This document shows positions 16,201-24,226 of a DNA stretch of 64,000 bases, piece after piece. The DNA is from UBA6921 sp031363085 (GTDB taxonomy: Bacteria; Pseudomonadota; Gammaproteobacteria; SG8-11), in contig JANLTU010000245.1 in NCBI GenBank assembly GCA_031363085.1, positions 42,725 through 106,724 on the forward strand. Reading direction: 5' to 3'. The notes under the pieces were generated by a model. That model had not been told where the DNA came from, did not search any database, and saw only the letters and a program-made list of their open reading frames with translations. Both the position numbers and the translations under genes were made by a program. Positions within the stretch are counted from its first letter, which is position 1, and each line of letters starts with the position of its first letter.

Positions 16201-19200
16201 TGATTATATCGACGAGATCCGGCGCCGCTTCAGCACCTTGCACGGCGGCGCGCGTATCGCGAATCTGATGCCGATTGCCACGACCTGCGGCGCGGCCAAC
16301 ACACTGCTAAACCAGTTACTGGGCAACCCGGCGCTGCGCCGCGCGGAAGCGGTGCGCCTGATTTTGCGGGTGCTGGCTTGGGTGAATGAAGCACTGTCGT
16401 GCACCCGTGAACAGCGTCCGCTGGCAACGCCGTCGGAGTTGCTTGATCTGCTCGAATCCTACAGCGCCAACGTGCCGGACACGACGATTTCGGAACCGGA
16501 AACCCAGATCCCAGCCACCGACCCCGATGCCGAATTGCGCGGCGTGTTTCTCGACGAGGCGGTGGAGATTCTTCATGCGCTCGATGAGGTCATGCCGCGC
16601 TGGCATTCCTCATTGCACGACATGGCGATCCTCACCGAAGTGCAACGCGCGTTACACACCATTAAGGGCGGCGCCAACATGGCGCGCATTGCGCCCATGG
16701 GTGACCTGTGTCACCAGGTCGAGACTTTATTACAACGCATCAGCGAGGGGTTGTTACCGGCTAACGGTGCAGCATTTGACGCGGTGCAAGCGGCGCACGA
16801 CTGGTTAGCGCGCAGCGTCGAAATTCTGCGACAGGGCGCAAACGTGGAGCCCAGCGACGCACTGTCGCGCCAAATCGATGCCGTGATGGCGGCTCCGGTG
16901 CAGGTCGTCGTAGTCGAACCTGAACCTGAGATCGAGTACGAAGCGATGGCCGCCGCCGTGACTGAAGCCACGCCGCTACCAGACGTTGATGAGCGTCAGG
17001 CGATGCCATTGCCGCACCCAGCCGAGCCGGTGCATGCGGAAGTAACCGACAGCGACGGTGACAGCGATCTGCTCGATGTATTTTTGGAGGAAGCCAACGA
17101 AATTGTCGCGACCATGGACGACCTGATCGCGCGTTGGGTGGCGGATACGAGCAACACCCGGGTGGTTGGCGAACTACAACGCGCCCTGCACACCATCAAA
17201 GGCGGTGCGCGCATGGCAAAAATTGCGCCCATTGGCAATCTCAGCCACAGCATCGAGAGTATTTTTGAAGGTATTGCGCAGGGTCGGGTCAAGGCCAATG
17301 CCGCACTGATCGATGTGATGCACACTGCCTACGACTGGCTGTCGAGTGCGCTGGAACGGGTGCGTGACAAAGTGAAGTTGGATTCGGCCGAGCCGCTGAT
17401 TCAACAAATTGAAGTGGCCGTCGGTTTGCGTGAAGCCGCCCCAAAACCTGTTGAGGAAGTTTGGATGCCGGAGACTCCGGTGCTGCCGGAGGCAGTGCGC
17501 GTTGTGCCGGCGCCCATGCCCGTCGCGCTGGATGCCGGGCAGCCGGCACAAAAGGCTAAGGTCGCCGAAGAACAGGTGCGTGTCGCGCTGGGGTTGTTGG
17601 ACGACCTAGTAAACAACGCCGGTGAAGTGTCGATCTACCGCTCGCGCATCGAGTTGCAACTCAATTCCGTGAACTTCAACTTGGTCGAGCTGGCGCAAAC
17701 CGTGAACCGCCTGCGCGAGCAACTGCGCAAATTCGAAATCGAAGCCGAAGCGCAAATGCTGTTCCGCTATGAAAAATCCGGCGTCAGCGACCAGGAAGAA
17801 TTCGATCCGCTCGAACTTGACCGTTTCTCCAACATGCAGCAGCTCTCGCGCAGTCTGGTGGAAAGCGTCGGTGATCTGGGCAGCATTCAGAAGCTGCTCG
17901 ACAACCTGACGCGCGAGTCCGAAATCCTGTTGTTGCAGCAGTCGCGTGTGGCAACTGCGTTGCAAGACGGCTTGATGCGCACGCGCTTGGTACAGTTTTC
18001 CAGTGTCGTGCCGCGCATGCGCCGCATCGTGCGGCAAACTTCCAAGGAGCTGGGTAAGCAGATCGAGTTACACTTGTTGGGCGCCGAAGGCGAAATGGAT
18101 CGCTCGGTGCTGAATCGTTTGACCCCGGCGCTGGAGCACATGCTGCGCAACGCGGTTGACCACGGTATTGAAGGGCCGCAGCTACGCAAGCAAGCAGGCA
18201 AGCCGGAGGACGGAAATATCACGCTCAAATTCTGGCGTGAAGGGGCGGAAATCGTGCTCAGCATTACCGATGACGGCGCCGGTATGGACTTAGCGGCGAT
18301 CCGCAGCAAGGCGCTCGAACGCGGTTTGATGGATCAGAATTCCGAGCTCACCGACAATGAGATCACCCAGTTTGTGCTGGAGGCCGGCTTCTCCACCGCG
18401 AAGCAAATCACGCAGATTTCCGGGCGTGGTGTCGGCATGGATGTGGTCAACAACCAGATCAAGCAGCTCAACGGCACCTTGCAAATTTCCACCACGCCGC
18501 GCCAGGGCACGACATTTATTGTGCGTTTGCCGCTCACGGTATCGGTCAATCAAGCCTTGATGGTGCATGTGGGCGAGCAAACCTATGCCATTCCGCTTAC
18601 GGTGATTGACGGCGTGGTGCGCGCCGGTCGTGAGGAGCTGGAAAAACTGCAACGCGATGAACATGTACGCTACGAGTACGGCGGACACAGCTACAAGTTT
18701 TTCCATCTGGGCACGGTGCTCAATATTTCGCAGCCCCAGTTGCCGGACAGCGGGGTAAAGATTCCGTTGATTCTGGCGCGCGCCGGCGATCATCGCGTGG
18801 CGCTGCATGTCGAAGCCATCGTGGCGCGTCAGGAAGTGGTCATAAAGTCGGTCGGCCCGCAGGTCGCGACCGTGATCGGAATCTCCGGCGCCACCATCAT
18901 GAACGACGGCGGCGTCGCGCTGATTCTCGATCTGGCCTCGTTGATTCGCGCTGGCATCGCCCACACCAAGCGCGAGCATGCACAGGCGCCGCTTGTGGCA
19001 CGTGTCTCAAGCATCATGATCGTCGACGACTCGATCACCGTGCGCAAGGTCACCGAGCGTTTGATGACGCGCAACGGTTTCGAAACCGTCACCGCCAAAG
19101 ACGGCGTGGATGCCTTGGCCAAATTGCAGGAGTACTTGCCCGACGTCATGCTGCTCGATATCGAAATGCCGCGCATGGATGGTTACGAGCTGGCGACCGC

Positions 19201-19378
19201 CATGCGCAATGACGTGCGTTTGAAGCACATTCCGATCATCATGATCACCTCGCGTACCGGCGACAAACACCGCGACCGCGCCATGGCCATCGGTGTCAAC
19301 ATGTACATGGGCAAGCCCTACCAGGACAAGGAACTGTTGGAAAACATCAACACGTTATTACATGCACGTGGACACTGA
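13283..19378 (+). CDS. chpA: ChpA, giant hybrid CheA-type histidine kinase with multiple Hpt domains
   Basis: 2031 residues, shorter than P. aeruginosa ChpA (about 2470). Hpt-type phosphotransfer motifs (H-x-x-x-G) have their phospho-site at His50, His659, His826, His1125 and His1303. The equivalent site is Ser984 in one domain and Asn479 in another. A CheA-like dimerisation region follows (about 1420-1560), then the ATPase domain with N box LEHMLRNAVDHG near 1614-1625, G boxes DDGAGMD and GRGVGMDVV, a CheW-like domain (about 1755-1880) and a C-terminal receiver with phospho-Asp 1959 in LLDIEMP. It phosphorylates PilG/PilH. Acidic Ala/Pro-rich linkers separate the Hpt domains. chpB starts 17 bp before its stop. 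Confidence 0.97.
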   Translation: MASGSGIDIKALSWVKTEISEALDQVRQALETHVETPDPAKLDFIAAHLHQITGTLHIVELFGPALLAEEMEQLAQALKNMQIKQKQDAFEVLTRGILQLPAYLEHLSHGHQDRPVLLLALLNDLRAARGLPLLSENALFAPDLTVLPPPKTAPAGSTDVRALIKKLRSAYQVALVAVIRGNELPAQTKKLATVLAQLNGACHSATVRQLWWAAQGVVEAIIEHGLDTSVAVKTLLGQLDRQLKILVDQGEAALQKAPAKELVKNLLFYVAQATSHGARVTELKRAFKLDQLMPNAGALSQAQDELLGVGAGVMEHVAAALKEDLLQIKETVDLFVRTKDRPLSELEPVIAKLRTVADTLGMLGLGRLRQPVTEQENVLKSVLDGSQALTDDIIMGVAGALLFVESSLGDLHAVPPAGGTETAGIASDTALPDAEYRSLVGLTTQEARAVLASVKDAVLQFAALPTAFELLQPAAEHINNIKGALLILGYEQAADLLGRTGQFLATELLEKHAELSARSLDTLADVITGFEYFLESAADDPVGARNGLNTVRDGLALLGYAAEPVPEVTAPVHDMAMAAFVAPVAASTATTLPAPAAVQAHPATPAPQSDEPPPVDPEVLEIFLEEASEECINVATQLALWKKNPADENALRTLRRSFHTVKGSGRIVGAMEIGEFAWAVESMLNRVLDRTIDVTPAVYVVLEQARDLMPLLVEELRAGRKGKVATHPLIERAQRVAKGGSLDELAPLPAPELVNIEAAAVAEAAEDVILDADPDRPAPRHVDAVLAEIFVNETRTHLGAINAFIEQCSAPDAHCTLNEDLIRGLHTLHGSARMANIEEIADVADALEKWAKLLAENHDPVSADVLATLRNGCDFVTEVLRDLSDTHNTHARKLALLEHIAGLHRIAAEQQHERLQNVAVTPHEATQVQAALDASPDDEVDVELVNVFLLEATDLVGRSVAEAEVWVEVPQRDDYIDEIRRRFSTLHGGARIANLMPIATTCGAANTLLNQLLGNPALRRAEAVRLILRVLAWVNEALSCTREQRPLATPSELLDLLESYSANVPDTTISEPETQIPATDPDAELRGVFLDEAVEILHALDEVMPRWHSSLHDMAILTEVQRALHTIKGGANMARIAPMGDLCHQVETLLQRISEGLLPANGAAFDAVQAAHDWLARSVEILRQGANVEPSDALSRQIDAVMAAPVQVVVVEPEPEIEYEAMAAAVTEATPLPDVDERQAMPLPHPAEPVHAEVTDSDGDSDLLDVFLEEANEIVATMDDLIARWVADTSNTRVVGELQRALHTIKGGARMAKIAPIGNLSHSIESIFEGIAQGRVKANAALIDVMHTAYDWLSSALERVRDKVKLDSAEPLIQQIEVAVGLREAAPKPVEEVWMPETPVLPEAVRVVPAPMPVALDAGQPAQKAKVAEEQVRVALGLLDDLVNNAGEVSIYRSRIELQLNSVNFNLVELAQTVNRLREQLRKFEIEAEAQMLFRYEKSGVSDQEEFDPLELDRFSNMQQLSRSLVESVGDLGSIQKLLDNLTRESEILLLQQSRVATALQDGLMRTRLVQFSSVVPRMRRIVRQTSKELGKQIELHLLGAEGEMDRSVLNRLTPALEHMLRNAVDHGIEGPQLRKQAGKPEDGNITLKFWREGAEIVLSITDDGAGMDLAAIRSKALERGLMDQNSELTDNEITQFVLEAGFSTAKQITQISGRGVGMDVVNNQIKQLNGTLQISTTPRQGTTFIVRLPLTVSVNQALMVHVGEQTYAIPLTVIDGVVRAGREELEKLQRDEHVRYEYGGHSYKFFHLGTVLNISQPQLPDSGVKIPLILARAGDHRVALHVEAIVARQEVVIKSVGPQVATVIGISGATIMNDGGVALILDLASLIRAGIAHTKREHAQAPLVARVSSIMIVDDSITVRKVTERLMTRNGFETVTAKDGVDALAKLQEYLPDVMLLDIEMPRMDGYELATAMRNDVRLKHIPIIMITSRTGDKHRDRAMAIGVNMYMGKPYQDKELLENINTLLHARGH

Positions 19379-20444
19379 TTCGAGCGCTCCGCTGCGCGTT
19401 GCGATTCTGTATACCTCGGAAAAGCGCATGTCGGATCTTGCCCGGGTGTTGGCCAAGCATGACCTCGTGGTGGTTGGCCGCCATCCGGTTGGCTCGGTGA
19501 CATTGGAGCAGGTGAATGCGGTGCGGGCCGATGTGATTCTGGTCGACCTCGACGAGTCTGCTGACCAGGTTCTTGACATATTGCAGAATCTGCTCGAAAA
19601 CGCGCAATTGCCCATCGTATTCAATGACAGTGCGACCACCGAGCTGTCGCTCAATTTGGCCAATCCAGAATGGGGTCGAAGATTGACCGTTAAGTTGTGG
19701 TCGATCACCCGGCGCCGGCGCCCGCCGCCCAAGAAGGTCACCCCACTGGCGCTCAAAGTGCCGCCCAAACCGGCCGCACCGCTGGTCAAAAGCCTGCCGA
19801 TCAAACCGGCGCGCGAGCTGCCGGCGGAAGATGCGATGTCTGGCTACCACCTGTTGCAGCACTTGTGTGTGCTGGGTGCGTCGTTGGGCGGCCCGTTGGC
19901 GGTGCGCGAATTTCTCGGCAAATTGCCGGGTGACTTGCCGGTCGCGTTTGTCTTGGTGCAACACATCGGCGCCAGCCATCTGGATTTGCTGGCCGAGCAA
20001 CTGGATCGCGTCACGCCCCTGAATGTATTCGTTGCCAAAGCCGGGCAGATGTTGAAACACCAGGACGTCGTGTTGGCACCGGTGAACGAACGCATCTTGG
20101 TGGATAGCCTTGGCCGTGTGGTACTCATGGAGAAACAAGAGTACTCAATCTACAGTCCCAGCATCGACCTCGTGATGCAAGACATGGCGCAACGTTACGG
20201 TAAATCTTGCGGCGCGATCATATTCAGCGGCATGGGTAACGATGGCGAGCTGGGCTGTCACGCGATCGCGGCAGCCGGCGGCGAAATATGGGCCCAAGAT
20301 GCCGAGAGTTGTGTGATCAGCAGCATGCCGGACAACGCGCGCAAAACCGGTCATGTAAGCTTCAGCGGTACGCCGGAAGAGCTTGCCAGTGCGTTGGTTA
20401 ATCGATTCAAAGACAAAATGTCAAAACCTGTTAAAGATAATTAA
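19362..20444 (+). CDS. chpB: ChpB, CheB-type receptor methylesterase
   Basis: 360 residues from ATG 19362, which overlaps the end of chpA by 17 bp; upstream codons in this frame lie inside chpA. The N-terminal receiver-like domain (about 8-110) is degenerate: the acidic pair of the phosphorylation pocket is absent (ILYTSEKR) although ILVDLDE remains. The C-terminal CheB esterase domain has the catalytic Ser in LGASLGGP (about 165-172), His in VQHIGASH (about 195-202) and Asp in SGMGNDGELG (about 290-299). It should remove methyl groups from PilJ and oppose PilK. The degenerate receiver suggests regulation differs from classical CheB. Confidence 0.93.
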   Translation: MHVDTDSSAPLRVAILYTSEKRMSDLARVLAKHDLVVVGRHPVGSVTLEQVNAVRADVILVDLDESADQVLDILQNLLENAQLPIVFNDSATTELSLNLANPEWGRRLTVKLWSITRRRRPPPKKVTPLALKVPPKPAAPLVKSLPIKPARELPAEDAMSGYHLLQHLCVLGASLGGPLAVREFLGKLPGDLPVAFVLVQHIGASHLDLLAEQLDRVTPLNVFVAKAGQMLKHQDVVLAPVNERILVDSLGRVVLMEKQEYSIYSPSIDLVMQDMAQRYGKSCGAIIFSGMGNDGELGCHAIAAAGGEIWAQDAESCVISSMPDNARKTGHVSFSGTPEELASALVNRFKDKMSKPVKDN

Positions 20445-20475
20445 TTTTGAAATTGCATGCAATGGAGCGATGATC

Positions 20476-20952
20476 ATGTCGAACGAACGCACGGTAATTC
20501 ACAGCCAGCTTATTGCACTGCAGAACCAGAATTTTCTGTTGCCCAACACCGTGATTGCCGAGATCGTCCACTATGCCGCACCCCAGGCTGCGGATAATTC
20601 CCCCGGCTGGTTATTGGGTACGATGGTGTGGCGAGGATTGCGTATTCCAGTCGTGTCTTACGAGCGCGCCGTAGGCGAAGCAGCCACGAACTATGACAGC
20701 AACGCGCGCATTGCGGTGCTTAATGGCGTGCACAGCGGCACAGCCTTGGAATTTTATGCGGTGGTGATTCGCAATAACCCGCGCTTGCTGAAAGTAAAGC
20801 GCGACGACCTGCGTAAAGAAAGCGGGGCCGAGCGCGACAAATTTCAGTTGCAACAAGTTAATGTGAATAATATTACTGCGATTATTCCCGACCTCGCCGC
20901 GCTTGAGCAGTTGATCTGCAGCGCGAGCATTCAAACCGAGCGAGTTCACTGA
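20476..20952 (+). CDS. chpC: ChpC, CheW-like adaptor of the Pil-Chp cluster
   Basis: 158 residues from ATG 20476, eight bases after GGAG; ATG 20470 is too close to that site. The CheW-like fold is weak but visible: LIALQNQNFLLPNTVIAEIV (about 9-28), GTMVWRGLRIPVVSYER (about 46-62) and the C-terminal VNVNNITAIIPDLAALEQLI. In Pseudomonas the gene after chpB encodes ChpC, a second CheW-like protein that links further inputs to ChpA. The end overlaps the end of bioA on the opposite strand by 7 bp, closing the cluster. Confidence 0.85.
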   Translation: MSNERTVIHSQLIALQNQNFLLPNTVIAEIVHYAAPQAADNSPGWLLGTMVWRGLRIPVVSYERAVGEAATNYDSNARIAVLNGVHSGTALEFYAVVIRNNPRLLKVKRDDLRKESGAERDKFQLQQVNVNNITAIIPDLAALEQLICSASIQTERVH

Positions 20953-22292
20953 GTCGCGTGTTCAATCGCCGCACTCGCCACGTGCGCCAACAGTGCAATT
21001 TCTTCCGGTGTGATCACGTACGGCGGCATGAAATAAATCACGTCGCCCAGCGGCCGCAACAGCACACCGGCACGCAGCGCGTACTCATAAACGCGCCGTC
21101 CCCGGCGTTCTTGCCACGGAAACGGTGTGCGCGTGGCCTTGTCCTTCACCAACTCAAGTGCCAGGATCATGCCGGTTTGCCGCACTTCGGCAACGTGTGG
21201 GTGATCGTTGAGATGCGCGGTGGCGGTGCGCATGACACGCGCCAGCTCGCGATTATTGTCGAGCACAGGCTCGTCATGAAAAATCTGCAACGTTGCCAAC
21301 GCCGCTGCACACGCCAGCGGGTTGCCGGTGTAACTGTGCGAATGCAGAAACGCACTGAGCTTGTGGTAGTCGTCGTAGAACGCTGCGTAGATCGCCTCGC
21401 CGCACAGCACCACCGACAACGGTAAAAAGCCACCGGTCAAACCTTTCGACAAACACAAAAAATCCGGCGTGATCGCCGCCTGTTCGCACGCGAACAAGGT
21501 GCCGGTGCGGCCGAAGCCCACGGCGATTTCATCAGCGATCAACAACACGCTGTGGGCGTCGCAGGCGCGGCGCAGCAGTTGCAGATACAGCGGTGCATAC
21601 ATGCGCATGCCGCCGGCGCACTGCACCAGCGGCTCGATGATCACCGCGCACACTTCATGCGCATGTTGTTCCAGGGCACGCTGCATGTGCGCGAACATGC
21701 GTTGCGCGCAGTCGCTGGCGCTTTCGCCGGGCGCGCGCTGATAGGCGTCGGGTGTTGGCACGGTGATGGCCTGCATCAGCAACGGCGCGTAGGTTTGCTT
21801 GTACAGCGCCACATCGCCGACCGCGAGCGCACCCAGAGTTTCGCCGTGATAGCTGTTGCTCAGCGTGATGAATCTGCTCTTGGCGGGTTGCCCGCGATTA
21901 CGCCAGTAGTGGTAGCTCATCTTGAGCGCGACCTCGACCGCTGACGAACCGTTGTCGGCGTAGAAGCAGCGCGTCAAGCCAGGGGGCGCAATCTTGACCA
22001 ATTGCTCGGAAAGTTCAATGACGGGAGCATGGGTAAAGCCCGCCAACAACACATGTTCAAGCTGGTCCAGTTGCGCATGCAACGCGGCCTGGATGCGCGG
22101 CTGCGCATGGCCGAACAAATTCACCCACCAGGAGCTGATCGCATCGAGGTATCGCTTGCCCTCAAAATCCTCCAACCATACGCCGTGCCCGCTGCGGATC
22201 GGGATCAGCGGCAGGGTCTCGTGATCTTTCATTTGCGTGCAGGGATGCCAGACCACGGCAAGGTCGCGTGCTATCCATTCCGAATTATTCAT
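20946..22292 (-). CDS. bioA: Adenosylmethionine-8-amino-7-oxononanoate aminotransferase
   Basis: 448 residues from ATG 22292 (MNNSEWIARDLAVVWHPCTQMKDHE...), chosen because this is the conserved BioA N-terminus and AAAGG lies just upstream; an open extension to 22388 has no family support. The PLP fold shows SSWWVNLFGHAQPRI (about 54-68), DNGSSAVEVALKM (about 110-122), IADEIAVGFGRTG (about 249-261) and the PLP-binding Lys in LCLSKGLTGG (about 281-290). It converts KAPA to DAPA in biotin synthesis with SAM as amino donor. No other bio gene is nearby; the position next to chpC is conserved with Pseudomonas. Confidence 0.96.
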   Translation of the reverse strand: MNNSEWIARDLAVVWHPCTQMKDHETLPLIPIRSGHGVWLEDFEGKRYLDAISSWWVNLFGHAQPRIQAALHAQLDQLEHVLLAGFTHAPVIELSEQLVKIAPPGLTRCFYADNGSSAVEVALKMSYHYWRNRGQPAKSRFITLSNSYHGETLGALAVGDVALYKQTYAPLLMQAITVPTPDAYQRAPGESASDCAQRMFAHMQRALEQHAHEVCAVIIEPLVQCAGGMRMYAPLYLQLLRRACDAHSVLLIADEIAVGFGRTGTLFACEQAAITPDFLCLSKGLTGGFLPLSVVLCGEAIYAAFYDDYHKLSAFLHSHSYTGNPLACAAALATLQIFHDEPVLDNNRELARVMRTATAHLNDHPHVAEVRQTGMILALELVKDKATRTPFPWQERRGRRVYEYALRAGVLLRPLGDVIYFMPPYVITPEEIALLAHVASAAIEHATQ

Positions 22293-22489
22293 GACAGGGC
22301 ACCTTTGTGGGGAAAAAACTAATTGTAGAGCGCTTAACTCACAGCGACGTTCGCCGATATAACAAGCATCCGCCATAACCGCAAACATTTATTTTTGTCG
22401 CATACAGGCACTTTTGATTGCCCAGGCAGTGATTCCGGAAGCAGAGCCTCGCGCGTTCATGAGACGGATATTTTTTAGGAACGTCATGC

Positions 22490-24214
22490 ATGACACGTCG
22501 TGATTTTATAAAAATGTTAGCCGCCGCCAGTGCGTCCGGATTGGTATTGCCGTATCACGGCTACGCAGGCTCGGGCTCCCTGCCCGAGCTTTACGACCCA
22601 CCGCCGTTTGGCCAGCTCACGCTCATGCACATGACCGATTGCCACGCGCAATTGGTGCCGAGCCATTTTCGCGAGCCGTCGATCAACCTTGGTGTGGGTG
22701 CGGCACGCGGTCGCTTGCCGCACGTGGTGGGCGCCAAGCTCCTTAAGTCGATGGGCTTAAAGTCCGGCAGTCTCTCTGCGCACGCATTTTCGCATATTGG
22801 GTTTGCCGAGCTTGCAAAGGTGTACGGTAAGTCCGGTGGTTTTGCGCACCTTGCCACGCTCGTGAAACATCTGCGCGCCACCCGCCCCGGACGTACTTTG
22901 CTGCTCGACGGTGGCGACACCTGGCAAGGCTCGGCCACCGCGTTGTGGACCAATGGCCAGGACATGATCGATGCCACCAAGTTGCTGGGTGTCGACATTA
23001 TGACCGGGCACTGGGAATTCACCTACGGCGCAGCGCGGGTGAAGCACGTCATCGAAAAGGATTTTAAAGGCAGCATCGAATTCGTCGCACAGAATGTCGT
23101 CGACAAAGCCTTCGGCGATCCGGTTTTCAAACCTTACGCCTTGCGCACTCTCAACGGTATCCGCGTTGGCGTGATTGGCCAGGCATTTCCCTACACGCCG
23201 GTCGCCAATCCCGGCTACTTGATTCCTGACTGGACGTTTGGCATCCAGGAAGAGCGCATGCAAAAAATGGCTGATGAGGTGCGTGCCAAAGGCGCGCAGA
23301 TCGTTGTGCTGCTGTCCCACGACGGCATGGATGTGGATTTAAAAATCGCCTCGCGCGTGACCGGTATTGACTTGATCATGGGCGGCCACACGCATGACGC
23401 CTTGATCAACCCGCAGGTAGTGAGCAATGCCAAGGGAAAAACCTTGGTGATGAATTCCGGATGCAACGGAAAATTTCTGTCGCTGCTGGACCTCGAAGTT
23501 AAAGAGGGCAAGATCAAAGACTACCAATATCGGCTATTACCGATATTTTCCAATCTGCTTCCACCCGACCAAGACATGGCGGCGTACATCGCAAAAGTAC
23601 GAGCGCCGTTCACCGCAAAACTGGATGAGAAGCTGGCGGTCACCGAAGAGCTGTTATATCGGCGCGGCAATTTTAACGGCACGTCGGATCAGTTGATTGT
23701 GGATGCCTTGTGCGAAATCAAAGGGACCGATTTTGCATTCTCGCCGGGTTTTCGCTGGGGCACGACTTTGTTGCCCGGCGACGCCATCACCATGGAACAC
23801 CTGATGAATCTCACCGCAATCACTTACCCGACGGTGACGACACTCGAACGCAGCGGCGAAGAGCTGAAATTCATGCTGGAAAACATCGCCGACAATCTGT
23901 TCAACAAAGATCCCTACTTGCAGCAAGGCGGCGACATGGTGCGCACCGGCGCGCTGCGTTATGTGATCGACCCGAATCAAGAGATGGGCCGGCGCATTTT
24001 GCGTATGGAAAACGGTAAGGGCAAGCTGATCGAGGCTAATAAAAAATACACCATCGCCACCTGGGGCGGCGTCGGGCAACCCGCCGAGGGGACGCCGGTC
24101 TGGGATGTAGTGGCAGAATATTTACGGCATCATAAAACAGTCAAGATCAAGCGCCCTAACTTGCCCAAGGTCGTCAATATCAAAGACAATCCCGGCATCG
24201 ACATCGCTGTGTAG
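22490..24214 (+). CDS. soxB: SoxB, thiosulfohydrolase of the Sox sulfur-oxidation system
   Basis: 574 residues with a twin-arginine signal (MTRRDFIKMLAAASASG), so it is exported folded to the periplasm. The 5'-nucleotidase-like metallophosphoesterase fold gives MHMTDCHAQL (about 45-54), LLLDGGDTWQGS (about 138-149), the SoxB signature GHWEFTYG (about 174-181, replacing GNHE), LLSHDGMD (about 273-280) and MGGHTHD (about 300-306). A C-terminal nucleotidase domain follows. SoxB contains two Mn ions and hydrolyses sulfate from the cysteine-S-thiosulfonate on SoxY. No soxAXYZ or soxCD are in the window, so it is a stand-alone copy, as in many sulfur-oxidising gammaproteobacteria. It is convergent with recG. 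Confidence 0.96.
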   Translation: MTRRDFIKMLAAASASGLVLPYHGYAGSGSLPELYDPPPFGQLTLMHMTDCHAQLVPSHFREPSINLGVGAARGRLPHVVGAKLLKSMGLKSGSLSAHAFSHIGFAELAKVYGKSGGFAHLATLVKHLRATRPGRTLLLDGGDTWQGSATALWTNGQDMIDATKLLGVDIMTGHWEFTYGAARVKHVIEKDFKGSIEFVAQNVVDKAFGDPVFKPYALRTLNGIRVGVIGQAFPYTPVANPGYLIPDWTFGIQEERMQKMADEVRAKGAQIVVLLSHDGMDVDLKIASRVTGIDLIMGGHTHDALINPQVVSNAKGKTLVMNSGCNGKFLSLLDLEVKEGKIKDYQYRLLPIFSNLLPPDQDMAAYIAKVRAPFTAKLDEKLAVTEELLYRRGNFNGTSDQLIVDALCEIKGTDFAFSPGFRWGTTLLPGDAITMEHLMNLTAITYPTVTTLERSGEELKFMLENIADNLFNKDPYLQQGGDMVRTGALRYVIDPNQEMGRRILRMENGKGKLIEANKKYTIATWGGVGQPAEGTPVWDVVAEYLRHHKTVKIKRPNLPKVVNIKDNPGIDIAV

Positions 24215-24226
24215 GCCATACCAAGA

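Noticed and set aside
19347..20138. Minus-strand frame of 263 codons opposite chpB
   Set aside because: His/Gln/Arg-rich shadow of the esterase gene.
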